Of a stretch of DNA of 64,000 bases, positions 30,301 through 42,081 are shown piece after piece (the first letter of the stretch is position 1; each line of letters begins with the position of its first letter). The DNA is from Euptelea pleiosperma (lineage: Eukaryota; Streptophyta; Magnoliopsida; Ranunculales; Eupteleaceae). Where the stretch lies: NCBI GenBank assembly GCA_035048495.1, contig CM068541.1, positions 6,331,929 through 6,395,928 of the forward strand, written 5' to 3'. Made by a program: the position numbers and the translations under genes. A model generated the notes under the pieces. That model was not told the DNA's origin. It did not search any database and saw only the letters and a program-made list of their open reading frames with translations.

Positions 30301-31145
30301 CCCTTTTAACCGTAGGAATTTGAGCATTATTGCATTTTATTTGACGGCAAAGATCAAATGGTTTTAAATTACTGATCAAGCTGATTTATTGTTTGTAGGT
30401 CCACCGAGGGACAGGCCAAACATCCATACGGTCAGCATACACTAAGAGTGTGCCATGTGGCTCATATTATTTGTGACTGGCTTTTGTCACAACGTTTTGT
30501 GATAGAAGTTTAACTCTTGAATGATGAATGTGTCCAGAGAAAAATTGAAGAAGACCCCACCCACGAGAGATATGAAGTGAAGAGGAAACTTTTAATTATT
30601 ATTTAAAATAATATAATATATTCTTAAATGGTTAAACTATTCTAAAATAGAATTTATTGTAATAGCTACTGCGCAGCCCGAGATGAGTTGACAATTAATC
30701 AAAAGTTGCCAACAATGAGTCCCATGGACGCATTGATAGAACCCGGCCCATGTGATCATCACTCTTCTCCCAAAAGTACATAAAAATATGCCACTTGGCA
30801 TATACACACCAACAAACAACCTATTTGGTGATCTCCCGTCTTTGGATTCAAACTTTTTTAGGGAGTGATTTATAGCCGTTGGATTTAAACATTTCTTATG
30901 GAAACTGAAATGGTCAGATATCACCAATCAGGCTGATTGTTGGTGTGTAGTTCCATCAACTGATGGTCCAATCATTCATGGGTTAGTGGTCTTGAAAGAG
31001 TGTGCTATGTGGTACATTTATTTGCGCTCCATGCACTAAAATTTTCTGATGGAGACTCTAAAATCGAAAGGCTATAAATCATCAATCGGGTTGACTTTTG
31101 GCCCTTTGTCCGTAGGTCCACCTAAGAAGGTCATTGACTAAAAGT
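30290..31145. repeat. cluster of GGTCAGTGGGCCC-type copies (6, 7)
   Basis: Contains at least two partial hairpins: 30300-30495 (TACTGATCAAGCTGATTTAT, ACATCCATACGGTCAG, GTGCCATGTGGCTCATATT) and 30700-31010 with ACACACCAACAAACAACC, TCACCAATCAGGCTGATT and GTGTGCTATGTGG. A third partial right arm runs to 31140. Confidence 0.5.
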
Positions 31146-31154
31146 TTTCTCCAA

Positions 31155-31540
31155 TCTTGGGAGAACCAGAACCGGTACCTATAACTTAAGTCAGTTTCAG
31201 TTCTCAAAAAAAGTGAAATTGGAACCAATAAGAACCGGTTTTCCATGGATTAATCAGTTCCTTTAAAAAAAAAAATAATTAAAAATGCAAAAGGCTGTGC
31301 AGCATCTCCATACGGTTTATTCCTCCAAAGAGTGGAGAAAACTTTTACTGGATAACCGTATGGAGATGCTGCACTATCAATGGTGCAGCAGATAAAGAAA
31401 CAAACACTTTTGCATTTCTTTATAATTTTTTTTAAAAAGGAACTGATTAACCGATGGAAAATTGGTTCTTAGTGGTTCCAGTTCCACTTTTTTCTTTTTT
31501 AGAACCGAAACCGACTTAAATTATAGGTTCCAGTTCTGGC
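31155..31540. repeat. large inverted repeat, AACCGG word, with an inner perfect 21-bp stem
   Basis: The left arm (31160-31292: AGAACCAGAACCGGTACC, AAGAACCGGTTTTCCATGG, ATTAATCAGTTCC) pairs with the right arm (about 31408-31540: GGAACTGATTAACCGATGG, GGTTCTTAGTGGTTCCAG, GGTTCCAGTTCTGG). At the centre, 31297-31317 and 31354-31374 are perfect 21-nt reverse complements with a 36-nt loop. The whole would fold into one extended hairpin. The right end supplied the target site for the element at 31541. Confidence 0.75.
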
Positions 31541-31914
31541 CAAGGTTTAAAAAACGGCTGTTATAACGAAAATAACAGCCGTTATAACGGATTCGGACCT
31601 ACCCCGTTACGTTATGGACCGTTAAAACGCCCAGAAAATAACGGCCGTTATAACGAAAATAACGACCGTTATTTTCTGAAAAGTTTTGTGAAAAGAAAGG
31701 CCATTATTTTCATTTTTTTCCGTTATTTTCTGTTTTTTTTGTTATTTTTCATTTTTGAAATTTTGAAATTCAAATTTTAAATTCAAAATTTGAATTCAGC
31801 GCCATTTTTTCCGTTATTTTCTCATTTTTACCCCTGAGCGTTTTTTTCGTTATAACGGAAAAAACGGTAATGCCCAGTCCGTTATACCGTTATAACGGTC
31901 CCCTTTAAACCATG
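31541..31914. mobile_element. keyword foldback element, TTATAACGG word, with perfect 8-bp target duplication
   Basis: Ends CAAGGTTTAAAAAACGGC and CCCCTTTAAACCATG, with GTTCTGGC on both sides (31533-31540 and 31915-31922). It is nested in the end of the AACCGG hairpin. The body has GCCGTTATAACGG, CGGCCGTTATAACG, a TTTGAATTCAGCGCCATTTT block, then CGTTATACCGTTATAACGG. Confidence 0.85.
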
Positions 31915-32064
31915 GTTCTGGCTACTGTCTCTAGTGACAAGTTTCAGTGCAGCGTTGGCGCTATTGCTAATTGACACTGGTCAGCAAATGAACTTAGTGG
32001 TGAGGCGTTGAGAGGTAAGGACCTCTGCCACATGGCATAAAGGGATAAGCACACCTTAAAAGGT

Positions 32065-32620
32065 ACTTAAAAGTACTAGAATCTAATGGTTAGAGATTAC
32101 CAAGGGTGAATTTTTGTTTGTAAGGGTGGGAGGGGGATAAACATCCATGGTCAGTGGGCCTAGAAAGGCGGTAAGTACTTGCGCATTTGAAAAAGTTTCA
32201 GGCGCTTTTAACAAGGTATACCGGAAACTTTTTAGTTTGCGGAAACACGTTTTTTTTTTGTGGGCCCACCAACGGCATGGATGTTTATCCCACCCCTTAG
32301 TAGATATGCATACCAAAGATCAGATTGTTTGATGATTTGTAGCCGTTGATTTTAGTACTAAAAAATAATGGTTGATTTCAACAGCTAGAATCACGCCTTA
32401 AAAAGTACCAAATTAGAGATTACTAATCAGGGCGATTTTTGGTGTGGATATTCAGGAAGGGGTGTGCTGAACATCCATGCGATCAGTGGGCCCAGATGGC
32501 AGCGGTGAGTAACAAAAATAGTTCTTTCCCAAACTGAAAAGTTTCAGGTATACCTTATTACATCTCTTTCAGGTCAATGCTCTCTAAGATTGTGCCACGT
32601 AGCTCATACGGTACTCTGTC
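32065..32620. repeat. two adjacent GGTCAGTGGGCCC-type copies (8, 9) with CAAGGTATACC ends
   Basis: Both carry CATCCATG, GTCAGTGGGCC and AGCAGCGGTGAGTA-like blocks and the outer motif AACAAGGTATACC or its complement GGTATACCTTATTACATC (32210-32222 and 32547-32570). Confidence 0.55.
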
Positions 32621-33207
32621 GTCAACGTCTATGATGGACGTCAATCATTAAATATCTATTAAAAACTTTTAGATGTGTGAGTACTTCATCCGAAATGGAT
32701 GTTGTAGCCTTCAAAAATCGCACCACAGTCCATTATACCATTATAACGGTTCCTTCCAAACTTCGGTTAGTGGTACTTGATTTTTTGCTGACTAGCGTTA
32801 GTCAACAAAAGTCAACTCGTTAGATGGATGGACTGGATTGGTCACGTAAGTCTCCACGTGTAAAGAAAACCTAATACGACAATGAAGATTCCCATTGCGA
32901 AGGTTTTACTCGTGGGCTAAGATACATTCTAGAGGTGGCCCACCCATTTTATTTACAAGTCAGTTGGTTTCTTTAAAGGTTGGGCCAACAACTTCCACGG
33001 TCAGTGGGACCACCTTATACTGTTCCTTCACGTGAAGTCTAAATCAAACCCACGTACTCACGGTTACATCATTCCACACGGTTTCCACCGTCATCTTGAT
33101 TTTTCTTTTGTAGCATTATAGATCTATATTTTATTTAAGTGGGCCATTTGTTGGGTCCCTCCTAGGAAACTTCTTAGCCAAAAGAGACCTGATTAGATTA
33201 TCATAAC

Positions 33208-33805
33208 CAAGGTTTAAAAGGGTCTGTTATAACGGTATAACGGACTGGTGGTGTTACTGTTTTTTTTCGTTATAAGGGACAAAAATGGAAAAAAAGAAAA
33301 ATAACGGTGCTAAAATTCAAATTTGAATTTCAAATTTTCAATAATATTTATAGTGGAAAACATATTTTTTAAGAAATTTTTTCAAGAAAATAACGGTCGT
33401 TATTTTTTTATAACAAAAAATAATGGCCGTTAAAATGGTATATAACATAACGGGGGTGGTCCAAAAATGATATAACGCATTCATTGATTATCATAACCAA
33501 GATTTAAAAAGGGCTGTTATAATGGTCTAACGGACTAGGGGCGTTACCTTTTTTTCTGTTATAACGGATTGTAAGGCATAGGGGCAAAAAAATGGAAAAA
33601 TAATGACACTAAAATTCAAAATTTAAATTTCAAAATTTTAATGAAATTTATAACGGAAGTTTTTAAAAATATTTTTTCTTTTGTTGTAACAGAAAAATAA
33701 CGGGCATTATTTTGAGCGTTACAACGGTATAGAACGCAGCGGGGAGGTACGAAAACGATATAACGGCATTTATTGTCGTTACATCGGCCGTTTTTCAAAC
33801 CACTT
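33208..33805. mobile_element. two adjacent TTATAACGG keyword elements
   Basis: One begins CAAGGTTTAAAAGGG at 33208, the other CAAGATTTAAAAAGGG at 33498. Both are preceded by the same ATTATCATAAC. The first lacks a clear right terminus; the second ends CGGCCGTTTTTCAAACCAC. Internal words match the other copies. Confidence 0.65.
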
Positions 33806-33925
33806 GATTTGCGTACTTTTCCAGTGCAACTCAACCTATTTTATCGTTCAAATGCTATCAGTGGGACCCATCAAAAGGGAGAGTTTATGCTCACCACTAC
33901 TTTAGTCACAATGGACTAGGCGTCG

Positions 33926-35440
33926 CTAGCATTCACTTTCAAAGCAGCTAAGCAGCTGGAGTCCACACGGCCTTGTAGTAAATATCGTGGAAGTTACTTC
34001 GAAGTGGACTTTCCAGATGAATACTTTTTTTTCTGTAATTTCATTTTCTTTCACAGATAGGCTTTGGGGTCCCGCACATAAATTCATATAGACTGTTGGA
34101 TTGAAGTTGGGTATTGTGGACCTCTTTTCCACTGGTCGAGTGATTCTCTCATGGACCATTTCTCTATTATTATTTTTGTTTACTTTCTCTCCTTCTAATA
34201 ATTATGTCGTCTTCAATCAGAATCAGTGTGGAGTTAAATTTGGGTTAACACTAAAATAAAAGTGTGGGTTGATCTTTGCTCTGACTGAGTCTGTTGGGGG
34301 TCAATAATGCGGCCGTGAGAGGAACCCACGGGTGCGGTGTTGATCGTGGTAACAAGACTAAAGTTTCCTACATCCGGACAAGACATCTTTTCGAGAAGAA
34401 TGGCTATTTGAGGCTTAGTTACGGTCTCAACAAATAGTAGCAGAGCCAAAGGTGTAGTAGAGCCCCGTGGGTGGGAGGTCGATCATCGTTAGAGCCAAAG
34501 AGTAATGGGATGGAATCGCGGAATAGATTTACGGGTTCCATGTCGATTGTGATAAAAATGCTAAAGTTTGCTCCTTCCTAACAAGATATCTTTTCGGTAG
34601 GAATTACGACTTGGTTAAGCTCCGAACAGACCTGGTCAAGGATGTTCGAGCTGCAATTTCCTGGCGAGCACTTGTTTCCATCAGCCACATCACAATTGCA
34701 CTGAAAAAACAAAATGAGAGTGGGACCTTTGAGAAATACCCTAAAAGGTGGGGACCATACGCTATACATCAGAAAGTATAAAAACAATTAATTTAGTCCA
34801 AAGGAGAAGCCCTGACTTTTAATGAGATAGAGAGAGGGGAGGGGGCGGAAAAGTCCAAAGTCCCTCCAGAGTCCACGCGGTCTTATAAAATCATGGGCGT
34901 TGCTTCGAGGTAACTTCCTAGGGCACGGAATGGGTAAGCTTACACCTGAGGTATGACCTTTTTTGACCCATATTATATGGGCTTGGATTCTTAAACGTGC
35001 CCTAGGAAGTTATATATATGGATCCTGATTTAGGTCGGATAATGAGATATAGATCCAAGTCGGATCCAGATCTAGGTTTACAAGAGACTGATCTATATCT
35101 GGATCTACATTGATTTTACTCAGGCCCGGGGCCGTCTCTATATAGTAGAAAATTTTATTTAACAACTATTCATTATAATCAAAAGTTACGGAAAAAAATG
35201 ATTAGATGCAGAAAACTCCCGTAGTCCTGTTGTAGTCTGTGCAAAGGACTATCGCGGCCCAACAGAGAACTTAATTTTTTGAACTTTTACCTTATCCGAA
35301 AAAGCATTTGTCAAAATCGGGTGTGAGTGGCTAAGATCCACAATCCAATTGGGAGATAAGATCTTGACCTTTCTTTGTTAAAACTGGATAAGATAATATA
35401 AGAGATAAGACACTTTTCTTGTTTTGCTATGTAGATACGC
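33926..35440. other. intergenic; diverged duplications, one possible small exon
   Basis: Two diverged direct duplications are visible: 33958-34010 and 34865-34920 (GAGTCCACACGG / GAGTCCACGCGG, then GTTACTTCG / GTTGCTTCG), and 34310-34400 and 34525-34610 (GATCGTGGTAACAA / GATTGTGATAAAAA, then ACATCTTTTCG / ATATCTTTTCG). A cysteine-rich minus-strand frame with splice-like borders lies at 34700-34632. No gene can be assembled. 35290-35445 is a GATAAGAT-family copy. Confidence 0.4.
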
Positions 35441-35446
35441 AAATTA

Positions 35447-35675
35447 AAATGATCATTATTTTCTGAAAATATTTGTAAAAAAAAGCCTGTATTTCTATTA
35501 TTTTCTTTTAATTTTCATTTTTTTTTTTCATTTTTCGGCGCCATTTTTTCCATCTTCCCTTTATTTTTCCATTTTTTTGCACCTCTGTTACAATTCGTTT
35601 TAACAGCCATTTTAACGGAAAAACAGTAACACCCCAAGTCCGTTAAACCGTTATAACGGCCTCTTTTAAACCTTG
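35447..35675. mobile_element. truncated keyword foldback element, TTATAACGG word
   Basis: The right end is intact (CCGTTATAACGGCCTCTTTTAAACCTTG in part, with AGTAACACCCCAAGTCCG before it) and the T-rich middle with TTTTCGGCGCCATTT is present. The left end is lost. Confidence 0.6.
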
Positions 35676-35936
35676 ACTACAGCATGGATTGTTAATTAAT
35701 TAAACGCAGTCAGTCAAAGAAGAGTCAGAGGGCAAGGTGATGGGACGAAAAGTTAATGGCAGTAAGAATTTAAAAGAACCCATCTTAATTAAGAGCCGTA
35801 TGCTACCATTCTCATTAAGTTGATACAGAGTAGAGGCATTAAGAAGCTAGGTCTAGTGATCCAGTGGTCATGGGCAGAAAGGTAGACTATAATTGAGTAT
35901 GATCTAGTATGTCAGATCTTATATATCATGGAAAAA

Positions 35937-36320
35937 GATGTAACAAGGTATGCCTGAAACTGTTCATTTGCGGCATTTTTAGTAGTCACCGCTCCCATCT
36001 GGGCCCACTGACCGCTTGGATGTTTATCCCACCCCTTGGTGGATATACATACCAAAAATCACCTTGATTGGTAATCTATAACCATTAGATTTTAACACTT
36101 CTTAGCACCATTTAAGGCATTCTTATAGCCGTTGAATACAACCATTTTTTGAGTACTAAAACCAACGGCTAAAAATCATTAAACAAGCTGATTTTTTGTA
36201 TGAATATCTATTAAAGGGTGGGCTAAACATCCATGCAGTCAGTGGGCCCAGATGGCAGTGGCGACTACCAAAAATGCCGCTTTGGCAAATGAAAAGATCT
36301 CAGGTATACCTTGTTACATC
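35937..36320. mobile_element. GGTCAGTGGGCCC-type foldback element with clear inverted ends (copy 10)
   Basis: Outer inverted repeats GATGTAACAAGGTATGCCTG (35937) and AGGTATACCTTGTTACATC (to 36320) define 384 bp. Inside are mirrored blocks: CTGGGCCCACTGACCG, GGATGTTTATCCCACC and AAAAATCACCTTGATTGG on the left; AATCATTAAACAAGCTGA, GGGTGGGCTAAACATCC and GTCAGTGGGCCCAG on the right. This is the best-bounded member of the family. No target duplication is evident. Confidence 0.7.
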
Positions 36321-36425
36321 ACAAACTGTATATCATAGCTACACTGTACAATGCCTCGTACAGTAGTACACTACACATAAAAGGGAGGCCACCCCTTTTT
36401 TTGTTCTTCCTCTCTATAAAGTCTA

Positions 36426-36879
36426 TTAGGGCCTGTTTGGTAGGCCACCCCAATGGGAAAATAAAATATTTGTGCCACTAATATTCGTCCAATCGACACG
36501 CATTTGGCCGCCACAGCTGTAAAATATTTGATCACCTCTCCCTCTTAGTAAATATTTTCACACCAAATAAGTCTTGGTGAGAAAATTTTCTTAAGGGAAA
36601 ATCAATATTTTCAGTAAGAAAGAAGTTTTTTAATATATAAAAGGATAAAAATAAGACAGGATCCTGTGACCTAATATATGGGTCCCACTCTCACCTAACC
36701 CATATTTGACTTACTTGATATGTGGGACACACAAATTGAAAGAAAATGAAGTAAGCTAGCTAATACACTTACCAAACGTTGCTAATATTGACATGCACAA
36801 ATATTTAGCCAAGATAATACCTGTCCGGCTAAATATTCGTTGTTTGAACTCTTTTTCTCACGTACCAAACAGGCCCTTA
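36426..36879. mobile_element. MITE, GGGCCTGTTTGGTA ends
   Basis: Inverted ends GGGCCTGTTTGGTA and TACCAAACAGGCCC, each followed outward by TTA/TAA (a 3-bp TTA duplication), as in PIF/Harbinger MITEs. About 450 bp and non-coding. A related element is at 54356-54805. Confidence 0.65.
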
Positions 36880-37337
36880 GATAAAAAAGAAAAAAAAAAA
36901 ACCAATCCAACGAGACAAACCAAACCACCAATATCAAATACCACCCTCATAAATCTTCAATATTAGTTAAACCCCCATGAATTTTATTTCTATTGGTTTT
37001 GCCCACTTTGACTGTTTTTGACTGCTATTGACCAAGTCAGAAACATTAACGCCGTCACCCCAGCTTGAAGTTTCAGACCCTGATAGTCAAAAAACAGTCA
37101 AGGGGCAAGTTCAAAAGAATGAAAATATTGACTGGTAAGTCCTGCTCCTGCCACCCCACAACTTGGAAATCTAGCAGATTTATAAACTGAATTTACAATC
37201 TATAAGATTATAACAAAACATTTTCCATGCATTATTATTATTATTATTACTGTAAATAGTATTATTATATATAATGACACAAACAAAAAAAGGTAGGTGA
37301 CATCTACAATGTGCTACACTACACACACCATGGTGGT
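36880..37337. other. TPD1-like gene 3' flank
   Basis: AT-rich DNA with a TAT/TTA microsatellite (about 37229-37250). No gene. Includes the 3' UTR of the minus-strand gene. Confidence 0.4.
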
Positions 37338-38949
37338 TCAGCAACTAACGGATGAAACGGAGAGAGGATAACGGAAGCTATTTGCATATTGAAAGGAGAG
37401 GCTTTCACCAGGCCCAAGTGGCTTCCCATTGTTCACTAGGCAGTCATCGTAAAATACCCGCCGGAATACTTTCGGATTGATCAACCGAGCCGAGCTGAAC
37501 CATCCACAGCTGACATGAATGTTGGCAATGCTGCAACCAGTGACACATACATTCAGGATTTGAACGGTGTAGGTTGGGATACCGTTCGGAAGAGGCGTGG
37601 TCGGGCCTTGGTATATTGCAATGTTATCCCTTGAGCACAGCTGGCCGATCCGATTCGATATTCCCTCATCTAATTCAAATTTCACAACATAATAATATCC
37701 ATTTATATGAAAATTTGAATTCTAATTAATTAACCATCACATGAATCAATTAAAAATCAAGGTCTTAATTAAAAAAGATAACAGAAGTAAGGGCATCAAC
37801 AGTTACAATGCCGTTATAACGGTAACACTCCAATCCTGTTACGCTATTTGTTCTTAAAGGCTAAAATCGATATAAAGTATGAACAGTAATAACGGACTTA
37901 ACAATATAACAACCATTATTTTTGAAATTAAATGTCAGTTATCTATCGATGCTATTTAAAAAAATATAATTAGTCTTCTTATTTTGACGGTTTTTTGACC
38001 ATGATGTGTCCGATTATAACCGTCAATATAACGATAACGGACATAAGGGTAACATATTATCTGTCCGTTATAAACATATAGTTTTAACAATAACTTAAAA
38101 CAGATTAATAGTTGCGGGGACGCTAATGAGGTTAAAGCCATCTTGGTAACCAAGATGGGCCAGCCCGACCCATTTAGCCAATGGACCCTGCCCAAATGGG
38201 CCAGCTGTTCGATCCCAAAAACGCAATTGGTTCGCAATAAGAATAAGTTAGAGAGCGAGTTTTCTCAGTTTATCTTACCTACTGATGTAAGGAGTTTACG
38301 AACGACGGTGCGATTTCCCTTGGGAAAGAGACATCCTTCAGTCCCAACACCCGTAAACGGCTCTGATGAATCTGCACAACATATGTTGATATATTAGTTC
38401 ACACACTGCAATATTTACCTACGCGCGCCACAAAATAATCAAATCGATAACTAAGCATGACACACATGGCTCACGTTAGAGTTCCACTTATAACTAAGTT
38501 AGGACCCTATCCTAATAATCCGAACAGTACTCATGTTCAGCTTGAATCGAACGAAGCATGAATATATTTAGAAGAACCATCTCCACCTGGGTTCAAAAAT
38601 TTGCATCTAATGAATGATCCTAACCGTCGGATCATTTGACCATCCAAGAGGAGGTGATTGATCGATGATCATCTATGCCTGCATGGATGGATGGTCATCT
38701 GCTCCTAAAACTAAAACACCTGGATTAATTGTCATAAAAACTACAAAAATACCACTGACTAAGAACTCCACAGCTGACCAAATAACCTCCTATACTCCAC
38801 ACCGCTAAAGCCAAGAAAAATTCAGTCGGAAGAGAAGTGGAATTAAAGACATTACCGATGGACAAAAGAAGCAGAACACCGAAACTCAAAGCGACCGAGA
38901 CGATACGGAATCTCCGATAATCCATTATTTTCGTAACACCTCTCATCAT
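37338..38949 (-). CDS. TPD1-like secreted cysteine-rich protein
   Basis: Exons 38949-38856, 38371-38279 and 37669-37338 join in frame to 172 residues (GT-AG introns beginning GTAATG and GTAAGA). TPD1 and relatives are small secreted ligands; Arabidopsis TPD1 acts with the receptor kinase EMS1 in anther cell fate. Residues 14-31 ([18 protein letters not shown]) look like a signal peptide. The mature domain has [62 protein letters not shown] and [19 protein letters not shown], with the six-cysteine TPD1 pattern. Two start codons sit together (38949 and 38946). A TTTACAG just upstream suggests a 5' UTR intron. Intron 2 contains a degenerate TTATAACGG element. Whether it acts in anthers cannot be told from sequence. 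Confidence 0.86.
37797..38106. repeat. degenerate TTATAACGG keyword sequence in TPD1-like intron 2
   Basis: GCCGTTATAACGGTAACACTCC starts it (in part), followed by AACGGACTTAACAATATAAC, ATTATAACCG and CCGTTATAAAC. Ends are not preserved. Confidence 0.5.
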
Positions 38950-39399
38950 GAATCTCCTCTTATATCCTTCAAAATCACCTGTAAATAAAACCAAAGAAAG
39001 CAAATACCGTTAGTCTGAGAAGATTGAGAAATCTTAAGGAGTTGGTGTAAGATTTCTGTTCAAAAGATCGAAAAAGAAAACTGATCGAAGGAAGAACTTT
39101 TTTAAGTACCAAGATGATGAATTTTTAGGGTTTCTGAACTGACGAAGGGCCGGAAACTAAGATTCCGGTAGTGATCAAGGTTAACGACGGTGGGAATCTT
39201 AATTCTCCTTTAAGTCAGAGTTGCGAACTGCGAAGCAAATCTATTTTCGAAGCGACGTGAATCTAGGAGGGAAGGTTGGGACTTTATAACAGGATTTACT
39301 TATTTGGAGAAGAGACGAGGTTTTTCGTAAAAATACATAAAATGCCACTCAGTCAGTCACCACGCAGACGGAGACAAACTAAACGATCGCAAATTTGGT
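38950..39399 (-). promoter_or_regulatory. upstream region of the TPD1-like gene
   Basis: Probable 5' UTR exon and promoter; the acceptor-like TTTACAG is at about 38981-38987. No coding sequence is supported. Confidence 0.35.
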
Positions 39400-40020
39400 G
39401 TTCACAATATGAGCCACGTGGCTTACGCTTAGAGGACACTGACCGTATGGATGTTTGGCCAATCCCTAGCTGGACCTTCTAACCAAAAATCAACATGATT
39501 AATGATTTTCTAGGCGTTGGATTGGATTTATTTTCATTTGATTTTGAACCGTGAGAATTTGAGCTTTATTGACCATTATTTGGGGTACAAAGATCCAAAG
39601 GTTTGAAATCATTAATCGGGCTGATTTATAATCCACGTGACTCATATTGTGGGCTGTCATCGGGCTCTGATGACAGTTCGCTGTCATCAAAGTTTTACTC
39701 GCCCATTGGCACGAGGGTCTTTCATTTAAGACCAAATTTCGCGAATCCGGCTTGAATATTGTACCCAAAGTTTGATAGGACCGTCCCTGAACTGCCATGT
39801 GGCATAATTTTTTTTTTTTTTTTTGGCTTATGACCCATGAATGCTTGCTTTCGGTGGACTTAATACACTCCAAAAATCTGCCTGATTGATGATTTCTAGC
39901 CGTTGGATTTGAGCTATAGGCATATGGATGAGTTTCCAACCCCATGCAGAACAAAACTAAAATCCAATAGCTAGAAATCAAGGCTATATTTTGTGACTAG
40001 TGTGTGGGATAAAATCAGGA
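39400..40020. repeat. GGTCAGTGGGCCC-type foldback copies (11, 12)
   Basis: 39408-39690: ATATGAGCCACGTGGC, GACCGTATGGATGTTTGG, AAAAATCAACATGATTAATG, then ATCATTAATCGGGCTGAT, CCACGTGACTCATATTG, and an end GATGACAGTTCGCTGTCATC...AAAGTTTTACTCG. 39830-39990 is a second half copy. Confidence 0.55.
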
Positions 40021-41420
40021 TTACCGTTCGATGTCTGATGTCCACAAACAAATGGGCAGTGTTACTATCATCCCTATCGTCCTGCCTCCTGAGATTTACA
40101 ATGCACATGAAAGACAGACCATCAACGGTCGACAATAATGCAGTTTCTCTATAACTAAGAAGAACCGGACACTGAGAAAGCCAACTATGTAAGCCAGGAT
40201 TGCAATCAGATGGCAATGGGATATGGGTGGGGTCCAATATATTCTAAATATGATGGATCCTTCATATAGATCACCAACCATCGATCGAACTAGCCAGAAA
40301 ATCTAAGAGATGGGGTTATTTTGGGAAGGAGTTGAACCGAGAGGGGGTAAAAAGTGCAATAAACACTCGCAGCACGCTAGAGAGCAGGGACTGAGCTGTC
40401 GATCACCTCGGCTGACTGCCCCACGAGGGTCCGTGCAAGGTTTGTTTCCTCGTCAGTAAAAACATTCCTGCCTCCTCAGTCATAACAGTAAATAAACGGA
40501 TTTATTAGCTGCAGTCGATATTCGGCGCTTGTTTGGAGTCTTTGGACTTTGAAATTCAAAACCCCAAAACCCTATAATGGCCTTCATTTGCTGGTCGACC
40601 AAAGTAGATCCACGTGGCATATTCTTATAGATGGACATACCGATAAAAAATTAGCCCGATTAGTGATTTCTTAGCGTTGGATTGGAGTCGTTTTCATGGT
40701 TTGATTTTTAACCGTTATTTTGAGCATTATTTGGGGTTGGGCTGATTTTTTTATTTTTCGGTCATATTATAACTAATTAGGAATATATAGGGCCGGGGTG
40801 CACCATATTCGGTTCAACTAACATTTGATCAAATTATTCTCTCAAAAATAAACGGCCCACCACCGTAGCTTTGAATCTTAAACTGTTTATACGCACGTAC
40901 GAGGAACGAAGCAGTGAACCAGGCAGCACTTGGGAGTTGGAACCGAACTAACCTTAACGGATATATCTTTCTCAATTAAAGGAAAAACCAATAATTACTT
41001 GAAACGTGTGAGTGAAAGCTTTCTTTCTCCTCGGTTAACGTTAACGAGGAGGGGTGGTAGGGTCTTAACTCTTATATGAGCCGGGGGGAGACAGGTTAGT
41101 AAATAACGCCGCTTGTGAAAAGCCGGCATTTCTGCTCTTGGTGGCGGCCAGGTCCTCCCTGTGCTAAACTTCCTATTTCTTCTCCCTCCTTTGAAAGTCT
41201 TTGCTACATTAAATTCTTATGAGCTACAGAGCATTTAGTCTCAGTTTTTTCATTGCAAAGGACGATTATACCCTTCTCTCACTTGTGCTCCATTTTAATT
41301 TGAACAAACATAATCAACCATGATTCTAATTTTATAAGACGAAATATTAGGAGGCGGCACGTGCATTGCACGTAAGTGATTTTAAGAGTGTCTTTGGAAA
41401 AATATTGGACCTATTAGAGA
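40021..41420. other. intergenic, partial repeats
   Basis: 40595-40760 is a partial GGTCAGTG-family copy (TCCACGTGGCATATTC, AGCCCGATTAGTGATTTC). No coding gene, RNA gene or complete element is supported in the rest. Confidence 0.35.
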
Positions 41421-41433
41421 CCACTCATGGCAT

Positions 41434-41520
41434 CAAGGTTCGAAGTCTCGAGGGATCAGTCGTCGGATTGCCACCACAGATCCCCATCCAGATCGGTTGG
41501 ATCGCCCGATCAAGTGTGAT
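41434..41520. repeat. fragment of the CGATCC keyword element
   Basis: CAAGGTTCGAAGTCTCGAGG then ATCGGTTGGATCGCCCGATC match the end of the element at 48296-48809. Confidence 0.6.
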
Positions 41521-42021
41521 TGTATGTCGCACACTATAGCTAATGTCGCAGGCCACAAATTTACACATACACCCTCGAATGTGAAAATTGAATCAATAAA
41601 TAAAACTTAGCATTAGATATCACCAATTATAAAAGCTCACACAAAGTCCATGAAACAACTGAAGTGCATCTCCATCTTAAAATTAAGTTAAGGGCATTGT
41701 GGATATTTTGAAATGTTCATTAGGACACTTTCGTAAGTTTATAAAAGAGAAAGCTTTAAGAAAATGGTCGCTTTACTGGCACCCACATCTTTAAGCTGGG
41801 CACTCCACTTGGACCAAAATGCCATTCCCTTCAACCGGGCACCCACTCCTTCCCCGTCCCTCTCCTTCTCTCTCCCTTCCTCTTTCTACTGTAACTCTCT
41901 CTCACTTTTAGCCTCCATTGTGCTGCACTGTCGGGGCTATGTAGCCCACAATCAGGCTGGCCGTGGTCTACATAGTCCCCATGGCAATTCAGCACAGTGG
42001 GGGCTAAAAGCTCAAGGTCTA

Positions 42022-42081
<60 letters not shown>

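Noticed and set aside
42022..42079. Poly Y-I peptide end of the frame 41764-42051
   Set aside because: It is a TA microsatellite read as codons; the frame has no domain.
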